51,640 nt of DNA from an uncultured Collinsella sp. (GCA_902464035.1 CABQHT010000006.1:1-51640); one strand, 5' to 3'. Shown: positions 17,832 to 27,600, counted from the stretch's first letter. Program-made: numbers and translations. Notes: generated by a model not told the origin, from the letters alone.

Positions 17832-18923
17832 ATGGATACCCTCAACGATCTAAATGAGCGCGTCGACGCCTTCGTCGGCACCAGCTCCTTCGACACGCCT
17901 GCCGCGGCAAACGACCAAGCCCCCATCGATGTGCCCGCCGAGGTTCACGAGGACATCGTCGCCTCGGTCGATTTCTCCGAGGTCGAGCTCGCAGACGAGT
18001 TCACCGAGCCCCAGGTAGCCGTGACCCCCAACGGACTGCTTCCCATGGAGCCGCTGCCCATCGACGGGCGCCTGCGCAAGGCGGCCCTTCGCATGCCTGA
18101 CGAGATCGAGGAGGCCAGCGGCTTCACGCTCTTCGGCCGTCGTATCAAATCGCTCATCTACACCACCGACGTCGCGGTCATCCGCAACTCCAACGCCGAT
18201 GCCGTCTTTGCCGTTTACCCCTTCACGCCGCAGCCCGCCATTACGCAGGCGCTGCTGACCGTCGCCGAGTGCCCGGTCTTCGTAGGCGTGGGCGGTGGCA
18301 CTACCACCGGCAAGCGCTCCGTTCAGATGGCAGCCGTCTCCGAGATGCAGGGCGCGGCGGGCTGTGTGGTCAACTCCCCCGCCACCGCCGAGATGGTCGA
18401 GCACATCACCAACATCGCCGACATCCCCGTCATCGCCACGGTCGTACGTTGCGACGACGATGCTCACGCAAAGGTGCGCGCCGGCGCCAAGATCCTCAAC
18501 ATCGCCGCTGGCAAGAACACGCCCCAGGTCCTACGCGAGCTGCGCAAGCACTATCCCAACCTGCCGCTCATCGCGCCGGGCGGCAAGACGCCCGAGAGCA
18601 TCCGTGAAACCATCGCCGCCGGCGCCAACGCCATCATCTGGACGCCGCCTTCGGCCCAGCAGCTACAGACCGACATGATGCAGCGTTATCGCAAGATGAA
18701 GGAAGACGCCACGCCCGTCATCTCGCACGACGATGTGCCCATTATCGACCAGGTCGCCGCCGCCGAAGTCAGCCAGGTCGAGAACATGAATCCCGACGTG
18801 CCGATTCCCGACGAAGTCATCGAGCGCGTCGCCTCGATCCACGAGCGCGTCGAGGAGCGCCGCGCCAACCGCGGGCTCAAGCCCTCACTGCACGGCTTTT
18901 TCTTCCGCGGAAAGAAACGCTAA
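17832..18923 (+). CDS. TIM-barrel-like protein of unknown function
   Basis: 363 residues. Residues 1-90 are acidic and probably flexible. The core (about 95-285) alternates beta strands and helices with GVGGGTTTGKRS and, near its end, LPLIAPGGKTPESI and ANAIIWTPPS, which resemble phosphate-binding loops of KDPG-aldolase/IMPDH-like barrels; no catalytic set was recognised. The C-terminus is basic (FFFRGKKR). No Shine-Dalgarno is visible, and a TAGAAT -10-like hexamer ends only 10 nt before the ATG, so the mRNA could be leaderless. Ends in a clear terminator. Confidence 0.7.
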   Translation: MDTLNDLNERVDAFVGTSSFDTPAAANDQAPIDVPAEVHEDIVASVDFSEVELADEFTEPQVAVTPNGLLPMEPLPIDGRLRKAALRMPDEIEEASGFTLFGRRIKSLIYTTDVAVIRNSNADAVFAVYPFTPQPAITQALLTVAECPVFVGVGGGTTTGKRSVQMAAVSEMQGAAGCVVNSPATAEMVEHITNIADIPVIATVVRCDDDAHAKVRAGAKILNIAAGKNTPQVLRELRKHYPNLPLIAPGGKTPESIRETIAAGANAIIWTPPSAQQLQTDMMQRYRKMKEDATPVISHDDVPIIDQVAAAEVSQVENMNPDVPIPDEVIERVASIHERVEERRANRGLKPSLHGFFFRGKKR

Positions 18924-18936
18924 CCCCAACAGCAAA

Positions 18937-18972
18937 GCCCGCCCCACGAACGTGAGGCGGGCCGTTTTCGTT
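18937..18972 (+). terminator. Rho-independent terminator
   Basis: GCCCGCC (18937-18943) pairs with GGCGGGC (18956-18962), followed by GTTTTCGTTT, 13 bp after the stop of the TIM-barrel gene and before the convergent degV gene. Confidence 0.8.
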
Positions 18973-19004
18973 TGAGCAATCATGCAGCGATGTGATGGGG
19001 CAAA

Positions 19005-19895
19005 CTAATCCACGCGCTTGTCGCCCATAAAGAAGAGCGCCACCGTACCAGGTCCGGTATGCGAGCCAATCAGAGTACCGATGTTATTGATCTCAATCTT
19101 GCCTTTAAGCTGCGGAATCTGTTCCTCGATCAGCGCCGCAACTGCCTCGGCATCCTCGCGGCACGCCGAGTGCGACATGACGCACTTACCCGAATAATCC
19201 GCACCGTCCTGCACGTGTGCCATCATGGTCTTAGTCATCTCGGAAATCGCGCGCTTCTTAGTGCGAATCTTCTCACGTGGCGACAGCTTGCCGTCGCAAT
19301 CGACCGTCATAAGTGGGCAAATCTTAAGCGCCGTGCCGATGATCGCGCTCGCAGCCGAAATGCGACCGCCGCGCAGGTAGCTCGACAGATCGGTCGAGAA
19401 GAACCAGTGGTGAAGGTTGAGTTTATGCTCCTCAATCCAAGCGGCAGTCTCGTCGAGCGAAGCGCCGCTATCGCGAACGTCGGCGGCACATTCCGCCAGC
19501 AGGCCAAAGCCCGAAGACGCCGCCAGCGAATCGATGACACGCACCTTGCCGCCCTGGGGATAGCGATCCGCGAGCATCTGCGCCGCAACGCAGGCCGATC
19601 CATACGTGCCCGAAATACCCGACGACAACGCCAGGTGCAGCACGTCTTTACCCTCGGCAATAAACGGCTCCCAAAACTCCTCGTACTCACCCACGCTCAC
19701 CTGAGACGTCTTGGGCATGGCGCCCGCGGCAATCTGGGCAAAAAACTCGTCCGGCGTAATCGACTGATACAGATCGTCCGTATAGACAACATCGTCGATC
19801 TCGTAATGAAAACACACGACAGGGATATTGCGCGATTCAAAGAACTCCCGAGTTCGATCGGCGGCGGATTCACAGGTCAGGACAAAATCACTCAT
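19005..19895 (-). CDS. DegV family fatty-acid-binding protein (second copy)
   Basis: 296 residues. It begins DFVLTCESAADRT and carries the family's middle motifs LALSSGISGTYGSA, RVIDSLAASSGFGLL and SYLRGGRIS. Like the copy at 584 it should bind a fatty acid for the Fak pathway, but the two differ at most positions, including an atypical N-terminal strand. AAGGAG with a 6-nt spacer supports the ATG at 19895 over the one at 19913. Single gene, convergent with the TIM-barrel gene. Confidence 0.88.
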   Translation of the reverse strand: MSDFVLTCESAADRTREFFESRNIPVVCFHYEIDDVVYTDDLYQSITPDEFFAQIAAGAMPKTSQVSVGEYEEFWEPFIAEGKDVLHLALSSGISGTYGSACVAAQMLADRYPQGGKVRVIDSLAASSGFGLLAECAADVRDSGASLDETAAWIEEHKLNLHHWFFSTDLSSYLRGGRISAASAIIGTALKICPLMTVDCDGKLSPREKIRTKKRAISEMTKTMMAHVQDGADYSGKCVMSHSACREDAEAVAALIEEQIPQLKGKIEINNIGTLIGSHTGPGTVALFFMGDKRVD

Positions 19896-19923
19896 ATGAG
19901 GCTCCTTACTCATTGCTGCGCAA

Positions 19924-19931
19924 ATTATCGC
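19924..19931 (-). promoter_or_regulatory. Extended -10 promoter of the second degV gene
   Basis: On the minus strand TGCGATAAT provides an extended -10 with transcription expected about 22 nt before the ATG. The -35 is weak. Confidence 0.45.
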
Positions 19932-20158
19932 ACAGTGAGCCTACATACGGTACATATGTCCACTATTTACCAAATCGAACCAAAAATAGCGAACATCTTT
20001 ACCACCATCGTTTCCACCGACCCCACGCATCAATATCTGAGAAAACACCTTCTATCGTCTCCACTCAACCGCCATATCTACCTCCACTAAATCGATTTAC
20101 CAAACCGTTCGGCTAACAATTCGGCCGCCCATCCCCAATCGAAACAAAAGCGGCGCAT
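19930..20158. other. Non-coding gap between divergent degV and fbp
   Basis: This A+T-richer stretch has no reading frame with a ribosome site and no repeat matching others in the window. It should hold the fbp promoter, but no convincing -35/-10 pair was found. Confidence 0.5.
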
Positions 20159-20192
20159 ACTGATAAACGTTTGACGCTGTTTATCAGTTTTA
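20159..20192 (+). promoter_or_regulatory. Hairpin in the fbp leader
   Basis: ACTGATAAAC (20159-20168) and GTTTATCAGT (20179-20188) are exact inverse copies, followed by TTTA, 28 nt before the fbp ATG. It may be an operator or a weak attenuator. Confidence 0.45.
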
Positions 20193-20215
20193 CCAGCCCT
20201 ATCGGAAGGTGTTTC

Positions 20216-22132
20216 ATGGTCGCATTCGATCGCAATCCGCAAGACTTCAAGTATCTGCGCCTGCTGTCGAGACAGTTTCCCACCGAGCAATCCGCGTTTA
20301 CCGAGATCATCAACCTCTCGGCCATCCTCAACCTGCCAAAGGGCACTGAGCATTTTATGAGCGACGTGCATGGCGAGTACGAAGCCTTTATGCACATCCT
20401 CAACAACTGCTCGGGCGTCGTGCGCGAGCATGTCGACGAGATTTTTGGCGACACGCTCTCCTTTGACGAGAAGGGCGAGCTGTGCACGCTCATCTACTAC
20501 CCGCGCGAGAAGATCGAGCTGGTCCGCAGCCGGCGCGAGGACTCGCCCACCTGGTACAAGACGATGCTTGACCAGCTCATCATGGTCGCCCGGTCGCTTT
20601 CAAGCCGCTACACGCGCTCCAAGGTGCGTAAGGCTATCCCGCGCGATTACGCCTATATCATCGACGAGTTGCTGCACACGCATCCGGACGAGAACAACTA
20701 TCGCGTGCGCTATCACGAGCGCATCGTGGAGTCCATTCTGGAGACCGCCAGCGCCGACGACTTTATCGAGTCGCTTGCCTCGCTCATCAAGCGCCTGGCC
20801 GTCGACCACCTGCACCTGGTGGGCGACATCTTCGACCGCGGCGGCGGCGCGGCCAAGATTATGGACCGCCTGCTCACCTACCATTCGCTCGACATCCAGT
20901 GGGGCAACCACGACCTGCTGTGGATGGGCGCTGCGGCCGGTGAGCCTGCCTGCATCGCCACGGTGCTGCGCAACAACCTACGCTACGACAATTACGAGAT
21001 CCTGGAGAACGACTACGGCATCTCGCTGCGTGAGCTTGTCGCCTTTGCCGATGCCACCTACACCGCCGGTGAGTCCATCACCCCGCTGATCAAGGCCATC
21101 AACGTGCTGCTCTTTAAGCTCGAGGGCCAGATTATCCAGCGCCACCCCGAGTTCGATATGACCGACCGCCTGCTACTCGACAAGATCGACCACGACACCG
21201 GCACGGTCACGCTCGCCGACGGCAGCGTGTGGCCGCTCACGACCAACGACTTCCCCACCGTCGACCCGACGGACCCCTATACGCTCACGTCTCAGGAGCA
21301 GCACATCATCGACAAGCTCGTGTCCGAGTTTGTCACCGCCGATCACTTGCATCGCCATATCGATTTCCTCTACACGCACGGCTCGATGTACAAGGTCACC
21401 AACGGCAACCTATTGTTCCATGGCTGTGTGCCACTCAACGAAGACGGCACCTTTAGCAGCATGAACTGCCTGGGCACCTGGCACACTGGCCGCGATTATC
21501 TCGATTTTTGCGACCACATCGCCCGCCGCGCCTGGCGCGTGGGCGACCGCGACGCTCTCGACTGGATGTGGTACCTGTGGATCGGCTTTAACTCGCCCGC
21601 GAGCGGACGCCTGGTGCGTACCTTCGAGCGCGCCTACATCGCTGACAAGAGCACCTGGATCGAGCCGATGGATCCGTACTTTACGCTTACCAAGTCGCCC
21701 TCGGTCTGCGACGACATCATGCACGAGTTTGGCGTCGTCCCTATGGCATGTTCCCCGACCGGTCATATCATCAACGGCCACACCCCGGTCAAGACCACCA
21801 AGGGCGAGCAGCCCATTCGTGCCGGCGGCAAGCTGCTGGTTATCGATGGCGGCTTCTGCCGCGCCTACCACCCCAAGACGGGCATCGCCGGATACACGCT
21901 CATCTCGAGTTCGCGCGGATGCCGCCTTAAGTCGCACCAGGCCTTTACGACGGTTGCCGAGGCGCTCACCCGCAACGTGGACATTGCGAGCGAGACTAAT
22001 CGCTTTGACCAGGCCGACCGTCGACGCATGGTTAGTGATACCGATTCTGGCGCCAAGATCCGCAGCCAGATCCAGGACCTGCGCCAGCTGCTCGATGCAT
22101 ATAGAAACGGTGCTATCGAGGAGCGAATCTAG
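20216..22132 (+). CDS. fbp: Fructose-1,6-bisphosphatase, class III
   Basis: 638 residues, normal for the class III (Firmicutes-type) enzyme. Metallophosphatase motifs are present: MSDVHGEYEAF, GDIFDRGGG (about residue 203), QWGNHDLLWMG (about 230) and INGHTPVK near the C-terminus. It hydrolyses fructose-1,6-bisphosphate to fructose-6-phosphate in gluconeogenesis. GGAAGG lies 6 nt upstream of the ATG at 20216. A hairpin at 20159-20188 in the leader could control expression. The first GtrA gene follows 78 bp downstream. Confidence 0.95.
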   Translation: MVAFDRNPQDFKYLRLLSRQFPTEQSAFTEIINLSAILNLPKGTEHFMSDVHGEYEAFMHILNNCSGVVREHVDEIFGDTLSFDEKGELCTLIYYPREKIELVRSRREDSPTWYKTMLDQLIMVARSLSSRYTRSKVRKAIPRDYAYIIDELLHTHPDENNYRVRYHERIVESILETASADDFIESLASLIKRLAVDHLHLVGDIFDRGGGAAKIMDRLLTYHSLDIQWGNHDLLWMGAAAGEPACIATVLRNNLRYDNYEILENDYGISLRELVAFADATYTAGESITPLIKAINVLLFKLEGQIIQRHPEFDMTDRLLLDKIDHDTGTVTLADGSVWPLTTNDFPTVDPTDPYTLTSQEQHIIDKLVSEFVTADHLHRHIDFLYTHGSMYKVTNGNLLFHGCVPLNEDGTFSSMNCLGTWHTGRDYLDFCDHIARRAWRVGDRDALDWMWYLWIGFNSPASGRLVRTFERAYIADKSTWIEPMDPYFTLTKSPSVCDDIMHEFGVVPMACSPTGHIINGHTPVKTTKGEQPIRAGGKLLVIDGGFCRAYHPKTGIAGYTLISSSRGCRLKSHQAFTTVAEALTRNVDIASETNRFDQADRRRMVSDTDSGAKIRSQIQDLRQLLDAYRNGAIEERI

Positions 22133-22210
22133 CGATGCCTGCGGGGATTGGCTAAACTTTCTGCGTTTGTCATCCCCGCGGCGCCCCGGCGCCAGCTTAA
22201 GGCAGGTACC

Positions 22211-22606
22211 ATGCAAAAGCTCCTTGCGCAGATCATGAAGTTTGGCGTCGTCGGCGTCGTCGCCACGGTCATCGACTTTGGCATCATGAATCTGCTCCAT
22301 TACGGTCTGGGCCTCAACATCCTGATTGCCAACACCAGCGGCTTTATCGTCTCGCTCATCTTTAACTACGTCGCGAGCATGAAGTACGTGTTCGCGCACA
22401 AGGAGGGCATGAGCCGCCGCCGCGAGTTCATTATCTTTGTCGTGCTGTCCGTTATCGGGCTGGTGCTCAACGATGGCATCGTTCTGACGCTCAACGCCGG
22501 GCTTGGGCTCGAGGCCAATATCGCCAAGATTTGCGCCACCGCGCTTGTCATGGTCTACAACTTTGTGACCCGAAAGATCTTCCTGGAGGGCGACGAGACC
22601 AAATAG
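22211..22606 (+). CDS. GtrA family membrane protein (first of a tandem pair)
   Basis: 131 residues with four predicted transmembrane helices and the family motif FGVVGVVATVIDFGIMN near the N-terminus. GtrA-like proteins are thought to flip or help transfer polyprenyl-linked sugars for cell-surface polysaccharides. The segment SMKYVFAHKEGMSRRREF is nearly repeated in the next gene, so the pair arose by duplication. The ATG at 22211 gives a GtrA start like the second copy. Confidence 0.88.
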   Translation: MQKLLAQIMKFGVVGVVATVIDFGIMNLLHYGLGLNILIANTSGFIVSLIFNYVASMKYVFAHKEGMSRRREFIIFVVLSVIGLVLNDGIVLTLNAGLGLEANIAKICATALVMVYNFVTRKIFLEGDETK

Positions 22607-22624
22607 CTCGACACCCCTGCAGCA

Positions 22625-22736
22625 TTACGGCGCCCACGGACGACGCGCGCTCAGCGCAGTATCGTCCGTGGGTGTCGCTCGTTTACGGGCAAATTTTCAA
22701 CGTTTGCGGATTAGCTCTTGAAAATTTGGCGAGTTC
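22625..22736 (+). repeat. Two inverted repeats between the GtrA genes
   Basis: CACGGACGA pairs with TCGTCCGTG across about 18 nt near 22634-22673, which could end the first transcript. Then CAAATTTTCAA and TTGAAAATTTG (about 22689-22732) form a perfect 11+11 palindrome with a 17-nt centre, upstream of the second GtrA gene, possibly an operator. Confidence 0.5.
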
Positions 22737-22825
22737 GTATAGTTCTTGGCAAAGACCTTACGTTTCCCTTGCAAAAGCTCTAAAGTATCCTCTGCTCGAT
22801 TCATCAACGCATTGGATGTGATTAC

Positions 22826-23233
22826 GTGCGCAAGGCACTGGCACAACCTCATACCAAGCAGTTCCTCAAGTTCGCTGTCGTGGGTCTTATCTCCTTTGGC
22901 ATCGACTGGGGTATGCTCATTGCGCTTGTCGAGCTGTTTCACCTCGACTTTTTGATGAGCACCACGGTCTCGTTTACCACGTCCGTCGTGGTCAACTACT
23001 GGCTCAGCATGAAGTATGTGTTCGACCACCGCGAGGGCATGAGCCGCAAGCGCGAGTTCACGATCTTCACCATCCTGTCGGTGATCGGCCTGGGCCTCAA
23101 CGACCTATACATGTTTGTGGGCGTCACGTTTTTGAGCATCGGCTACCAGGCCATGAAGGCCATCGCCACGTTCCTCGTCACCTGGTACAACTATTTCAGC
23201 CGCCGCTTCTTCCTCGAGGGCGCACGGTCGTAG
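22826..23233 (+). CDS. GtrA family membrane protein (second of a tandem pair)
   Basis: 135 residues, four predicted membrane helices, motif FAVVGLISFGIDWGMLI. It shares SMKYVF.H.EGMSR.REF and LSVIGL.LND with the upstream copy. The start is GTG at 22826; an ATG 10 bases earlier is followed at once by a stop. Separation by 219 bp with two palindromes suggests its own control. A strong terminator follows. Confidence 0.86.
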   Translation: MRKALAQPHTKQFLKFAVVGLISFGIDWGMLIALVELFHLDFLMSTTVSFTTSVVVNYWLSMKYVFDHREGMSRKREFTIFTILSVIGLGLNDLYMFVGVTFLSIGYQAMKAIATFLVTWYNYFSRRFFLEGARS

Positions 23234-23259
23234 TCAGTCAAACATAACCTCGCATTTGC

Positions 23260-23294
23260 AACCGGTTGGAATTCACGTTCCAACCGGTTTTTTG
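23260..23294 (+). terminator. Rho-independent terminator of the GtrA pair
   Basis: AACCGGTTGGAA and TTCCAACCGGTT form a perfect 12-bp stem around TTCACG, followed by TTTT. It lies 26 bp after the stop. Confidence 0.9.
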
Positions 23295-23367
23295 CTTGCC
23301 AAGCATGATTGCCGGGCTTTCTAAGCATGCCGATGAGAGCACATGAAACGGGCCACGCTGCCGAAAT

Positions 23368-23659
23368 GGGATGCCGTTTCCCAATAGGCCTCCTCGGGGA
23401 AACGGCATCCCAGTTTGGGGCCTCAGAATGGGACACAGTTTCCTCAATGGGCTTGTCTGGGAAAGCGTGTCCCGGAATTTAGCTCTGAAATGGGATGCGG
23501 TTTCCCAATGATCACTGAAGCGGAAAATACATCCCGGAATGACACACCGAAACGGGATGCAGCTTCCCAATGGCCATGCAACCGGAAAGCTCATCCCGAA
23601 ATCAGCCTCCAGAGTGGGACGCGCTTTCCGGATGAGCCTCGACTGGGAAACTCCGTCCC
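23368..23659. repeat. Five-unit array of paired palindromic half-sites, exact 62-bp period
   Basis: Ten 15-bp sites of the form GGGA-N5-TTTCCC or its inverse alternate in orientation. Forward sites start at 23368, 23430, 23492, 23554 and 23616 (always 62 bp apart); inverse sites start at 23397, 23459, 23521, 23583 and 23645 (always 29 bp after the forward site). Unit 1 has a perfect 15-bp stem; others keep GGGAYG and TTTCC while the centre drifts. No insertion or deletion breaks the register. A 62-bp period is not a multiple of three, so this is not coding repeat. It lies between two facing terminators. It resembles an alternating REP/BIME-type array. Confidence 0.8.
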
Positions 23660-23668
23660 GTTCGCATC

Positions 23669-23706
23669 AAAAAACGGGCGGCCCGGATACTGTCCGAGCC
23701 GCCCGT
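23669..23706 (-). terminator. Rho-independent terminator of the DUF4430 operon
   Basis: On the minus strand AACGGGCGGC and GCCGCCCGTT form a stem, followed by TTTTTTG, 24 bp after the stop at 23731. Confidence 0.88.
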
Positions 23707-23730
23707 TCCGTGCGTCATATTGAAAGACTC

Positions 23731-24633
23731 CTAGCCTGTTACGTAATACCAAACGACGTTGTCACCATTGGAAAGGACGTAGTTGCTACAGGCCGTCATG
23801 GGCGTTGAACCGTTGACGGAATACATCCAGCCGCTCGTGCCGCCGTACTGCTTCTCGGCCAAGCCGCCAATCGCAGCGACGTAGGTGCCGTACGACGAGC
23901 CGTGCGCGTTAACGGAAAGACCCAGCGCGCACAGAGCATCGTAGACGGTGGCACCTTCGTTAAAGGTATAGGTGCCGCCGGCGGACACAGGATTGCCCAC
24001 GGCGCTCGACGTAACCGAGACCGACACAGTAACGTATCCAGACTCCTGCGAGCCACCCTGGCCGCCCGTGGAAGCGCCTCCGCCGTTAGAGGCCGTGGCT
24101 CCGCCAGATGACTGGCCACCGCCCGAAGAGGCACCGCCAGACGTGTTGGACGTATCGGCAGCTCCGGTATTCTGAGAAACCGATGCTTCGCCAGACTTCT
24201 TGCCATCCTGCTCTTCGGACTTTTTGCCTTCCGAGTTTTTATCCGAGCTCTTGTTCGAAGACTCGGAATCGCCCTTGGCGTCACCCGAGTCCTTGGACTT
24301 ATCTTTCGCATCGCCCGAAACCTTGGAATTCTTGGAGTCGGCCTTGCTAGAAGCAGCAGCCGAACCAGGCACCTTGGCATCATTGGCGACGACGCTCTCC
24401 CCCGTCACGGTCTGGACGATCCAATCAATGGACCAGGCGCCGCTCTCGGAGGGGTGGACAAAGCCCAGCGATACGACGATCAACGCGATACAAACCGCGG
24501 TCAGAGCGCCAAGCATCGCCTTGCGACGAGGGGCGGACGCCGCCGAAGCGGCGCCCTTTTGCTTTGCATCGTCGAGCTGGATAAACGAGGAGTCGGGCTG
24601 CTGCCCGTTGGTCTCCTTGGGCCTATCGGGCAT
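23731..24633 (-). CDS. Membrane-anchored DUF4430 (transcobalamin-like) protein
   Basis: 300 residues: a short cytosolic start, one hydrophobic segment (LGALTAVCIALIVVSLGF, about residues 40-58) acting as signal anchor, a long Ser/Lys/Asp/Gly linker (about 75-200) that should span the wall, and a C-terminal DUF4430 domain (about 205-300) with TVYDALCALG, GWMYSVNG and NVVWYYV. DUF4430 is related to the beta domain of transcobalamin and intrinsic factor. The ATG at 24633 overlaps the end of the upstream giant gene by 11 bp, with AAGGGTGA as ribosome site, so the two are translationally coupled. It is last in the riboswitch-led operon; hand-off of corrinoid towards the membrane is inferred. Confidence 0.82.
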   Translation of the reverse strand: MPDRPKETNGQQPDSSFIQLDDAKQKGAASAASAPRRKAMLGALTAVCIALIVVSLGFVHPSESGAWSIDWIVQTVTGESVVANDAKVPGSAAASSKADSKNSKVSGDAKDKSKDSGDAKGDSESSNKSSDKNSEGKKSEEQDGKKSGEASVSQNTGAADTSNTSGGASSGGGQSSGGATASNGGGASTGGQGGSQESGYVTVSVSVTSSAVGNPVSAGGTYTFNEGATVYDALCALGLSVNAHGSSYGTYVAAIGGLAEKQYGGTSGWMYSVNGSTPMTACSNYVLSNGDNVVWYYVTG

Positions 24634-27600
24634 TACCGTCACCCTTGCCGCGCTTGGTCAGCACAAAGACGGCAATGAGCGCAAGGCCAATCACGCCCGC
24701 CGCGATGCCAACGATGGCGAGCGGGTTGGTGCCGGTCTCCTGCGCAGAAGCCTCGGCGGGCTTCTTGGCAGTGACCGTGGAGGCAGAGCCCGTATCGGAC
24801 TTGGAATCGGACTTCTTGTCGGACTTGCTGTCCTTCTTATCCGACTTCTTCTCGTCCTTCTTGTCGGACTTGTCGGAGTCCTTCTTGTCGGACTTGCTGT
24901 CCTTGGTCTCGGCCTTGGTCGACACCGTCGTCTTGGTCGTCGGCTTCTGGCCCGGGGCGACAGCGCCACCCTTCGAGCCGGAGCCGGTGCCCGCGCCAGC
25001 GCCCGTGCCGGTACCAGCACCAGTGCCGGAGCCGCTGCCACCGTTAGAGCCAGAACCGCCATTGCCGTCAGGGTTAACAGCGTTCTTGGTCCACTTGGCA
25101 TACAGCGTCATATCGGCCGTCACCGGCGTACTGAAGTCATACGCCTCCGTGCAAGCCTCGTCGGTATACCAGCCGCCGAAGGTGTAGCCCTCACGCGTCG
25201 GATCGGCAGGCTTAACCAGCTTGCCGTCGGCCGTAGTCTGGAAATCGACCTTGGAACCCTCACCAGTCTCGAACGAGACCTTAACGCCGCCATTCAGCTT
25301 GAACAGCGTGCCGGAATCGTTGATGTAGTAGAGGTTGCCCTTGGCGTCACAGGCAATCGGCGAATCGCAGTAGTTGTTGTGCCCCGTTGCGCTAAACGCA
25401 CCGGATGCCTCGGAATCGCCCATCTTGTAGCGATAGACGCCACCGCCCGAGGTGTAGTTCACATAGTCGGAAGTCGCACCGTAGTTAACCGTGAAATAGA
25501 CATAATACGTGCCATCCGCCTGGGCGCTCACGAGCGGTGCGCCCTTGATGCCACCGATAGGAAGTGCGGAGCCATCGGCAGACGAAACCAACGTCGTGGC
25601 AAAGTCATTGGCAAGATCGACAATCGCCAGCGCAGAATCACCAGAAACCTCGCCGCCGACAATCAGCTTGTTGCCATACAGCGTGGGCATGCAGGCGCAT
25701 CCCGTAAGACCCAGGTCGACGACGCGCTCTTCGGAAATGCGCGTAGCAGTATCCGCGTCGCGCGAACTACCGTCAGAAATCGCTAACACGTGCAACTTGC
25801 CGTCGCGCGAAATCAGATAAGCATGGCTACCATCGGCGGAAAGTACACAGGAGGAGTTGACGATAGCCCCAACCGAAACGCTTCCAAGCACAGCGCCCGA
25901 AGACTTGCTGAGCATCTCGACGGTACCGGCACTGGTGGGAACCAGAACAAAGTCGTTGCCGACGGTGGCGCCCGTCCAGTAATAGCCTTCATCGGCGTTG
26001 ACGTGCTGCCAGGAAACGGCACCGGTCAGGATATTGATGCGCGTCAGATGGCCGTTGTTATACACGCCCTTACCATAGTCAACATCAACGGTGCCGACAT
26101 AGAGATAGTTGCCATCGACCGTCAGCTGAGAATTCGACTGAGCAGTTTTGCTCACAGGGTCGGTAACCCAAACCGTCGTGAGCGTATCGGCCGTCAGAGC
26201 CTGGACCGCACCGCCATCGAGCGGGACGATGACCAAGCCGTTCGTATAAATCGGACGCGTCGTGTAGCCAATCGTAGTCTTAAGGTTCGACTCGGCCAGA
26301 ACCTTGCCCGACTCTGCGTCGATCTTAAGCAAGCGCTTGTTGACGGCGAGATACACGTTGCCGTTTACGACAATCGGCTCGCTCGCGTTGGGATACGTGG
26401 CGCCCGAGTAGGCCTTCCAATCGAGCGTCCAAGAGCTTGCCAGCGCGCCCGTAGGGGTGGACACGTTCTCGACCACCGCATTGGAATTGCCGCTCCAGTC
26501 GGCTTTCCAATCGGTCGGGCGCGAGGCGCTCGGATCGACTACAACTTCATCGGGATTCGGAACGGTATCGCCGGCAGCATAAGCCCAGACAATCTTGTCG
26601 CCCGACTTGAGCACATAGTCGCTATCGAGCTGAGAACCGGGAACACCGTTGACAAAGAACGACCAAGCGCCCGACAGCTCGGTGCCATCAAGCGGGGAGA
26701 CAAGACTATGAACGCCCCAATAACCAAACTGGTCGTACATCTTGGACTCGACACCAATGGCGTCAAAGTAGGCAGCAGAAGCTTCCTTAATCGTCGTGCC
26801 CTCGACAAACACCTGAGTCGAAGGATCGGTCCAACGTTGCGCCTTCTCGTCCTTCTTGCCGATGATCTCCATCGAAACGGAGACTTGGCCGGGCATGGCC
26901 CCATCAGAGCCATAGACCCAAGCGATCTCGTCGCCGGTCTTGAGCGTGTAGCCACCCGCGCCAACATCAGCCGGCTTGCCATTGACAAAGAACTGCCAGT
27001 ATTTCCAGGTTTTTTCGTTAACCTTCTCGCTCGAAAGCGTTACGTTCTTTTCGAACGGCGAAGTCAACGAATTGAGATACCAGCCGTACGTGTTCTTCCC
27101 CGTATCGGCGGCGATGCCGGCCTTTTTAAAGATCTGCTCGGAAAGATCTGCAGCGGTTGCGCCCCCGTCCACCAGAGCAGTCGTCGGCTGTGCCCACGTC
27201 TGCTGGGCGCCCGAAGCATCCTGGCCGATAACGGTGCAGCTCACAGAAAGCTGATCGGCAGGAGCGGGGTCGCCGGACTTCGAGTAGCACCAGACGACGG
27301 AGTCGCCGGCCTTGAGCGTGTAGCCGCCGGCGCCGACCGCGGAGGGCTTGCCGTTGATGAACAGCTGCCAGTACGCTTCGGTCGCCGGGTCGTAGGCGAG
27401 CGTGCGGTCGGAGTCGAAGGGCGACGTGATCGAGTTGAGCGCCCAGCCCCAGCTGCCGTTGGGGTCGTAGTCGGCCTTGAGGCCAGTCTGCTTGAAGAGC
27501 TGCTCGGAGAGGTCGGCCGCGGTCGAGCCCTTCTTCAGCGTCATGTTCTGGGCGGCGGCCCAGGTCTGCTGAGCACCCTTGGCATCGGTGCCGACGACCG

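Noticed and set aside
23368..23659. CRISPR array
   Set aside because: Sites alternate in orientation, differ between units and are separated by only 14-18 bp; no cas gene is present.
23238..23723. Short frames across the 62-bp array on both strands
   Set aside because: The 62-bp period shifts the frame at every unit, and the translations contain no repeated peptide, so the array is non-coding.
24650..24740. LPXTG sorting signal at the end of the giant surface protein
   Set aside because: A hydrophobic helix and basic tail are present, but the preceding residues read AQETGTNP with no Leu-Pro/Ala start, so a plain membrane anchor is more likely.
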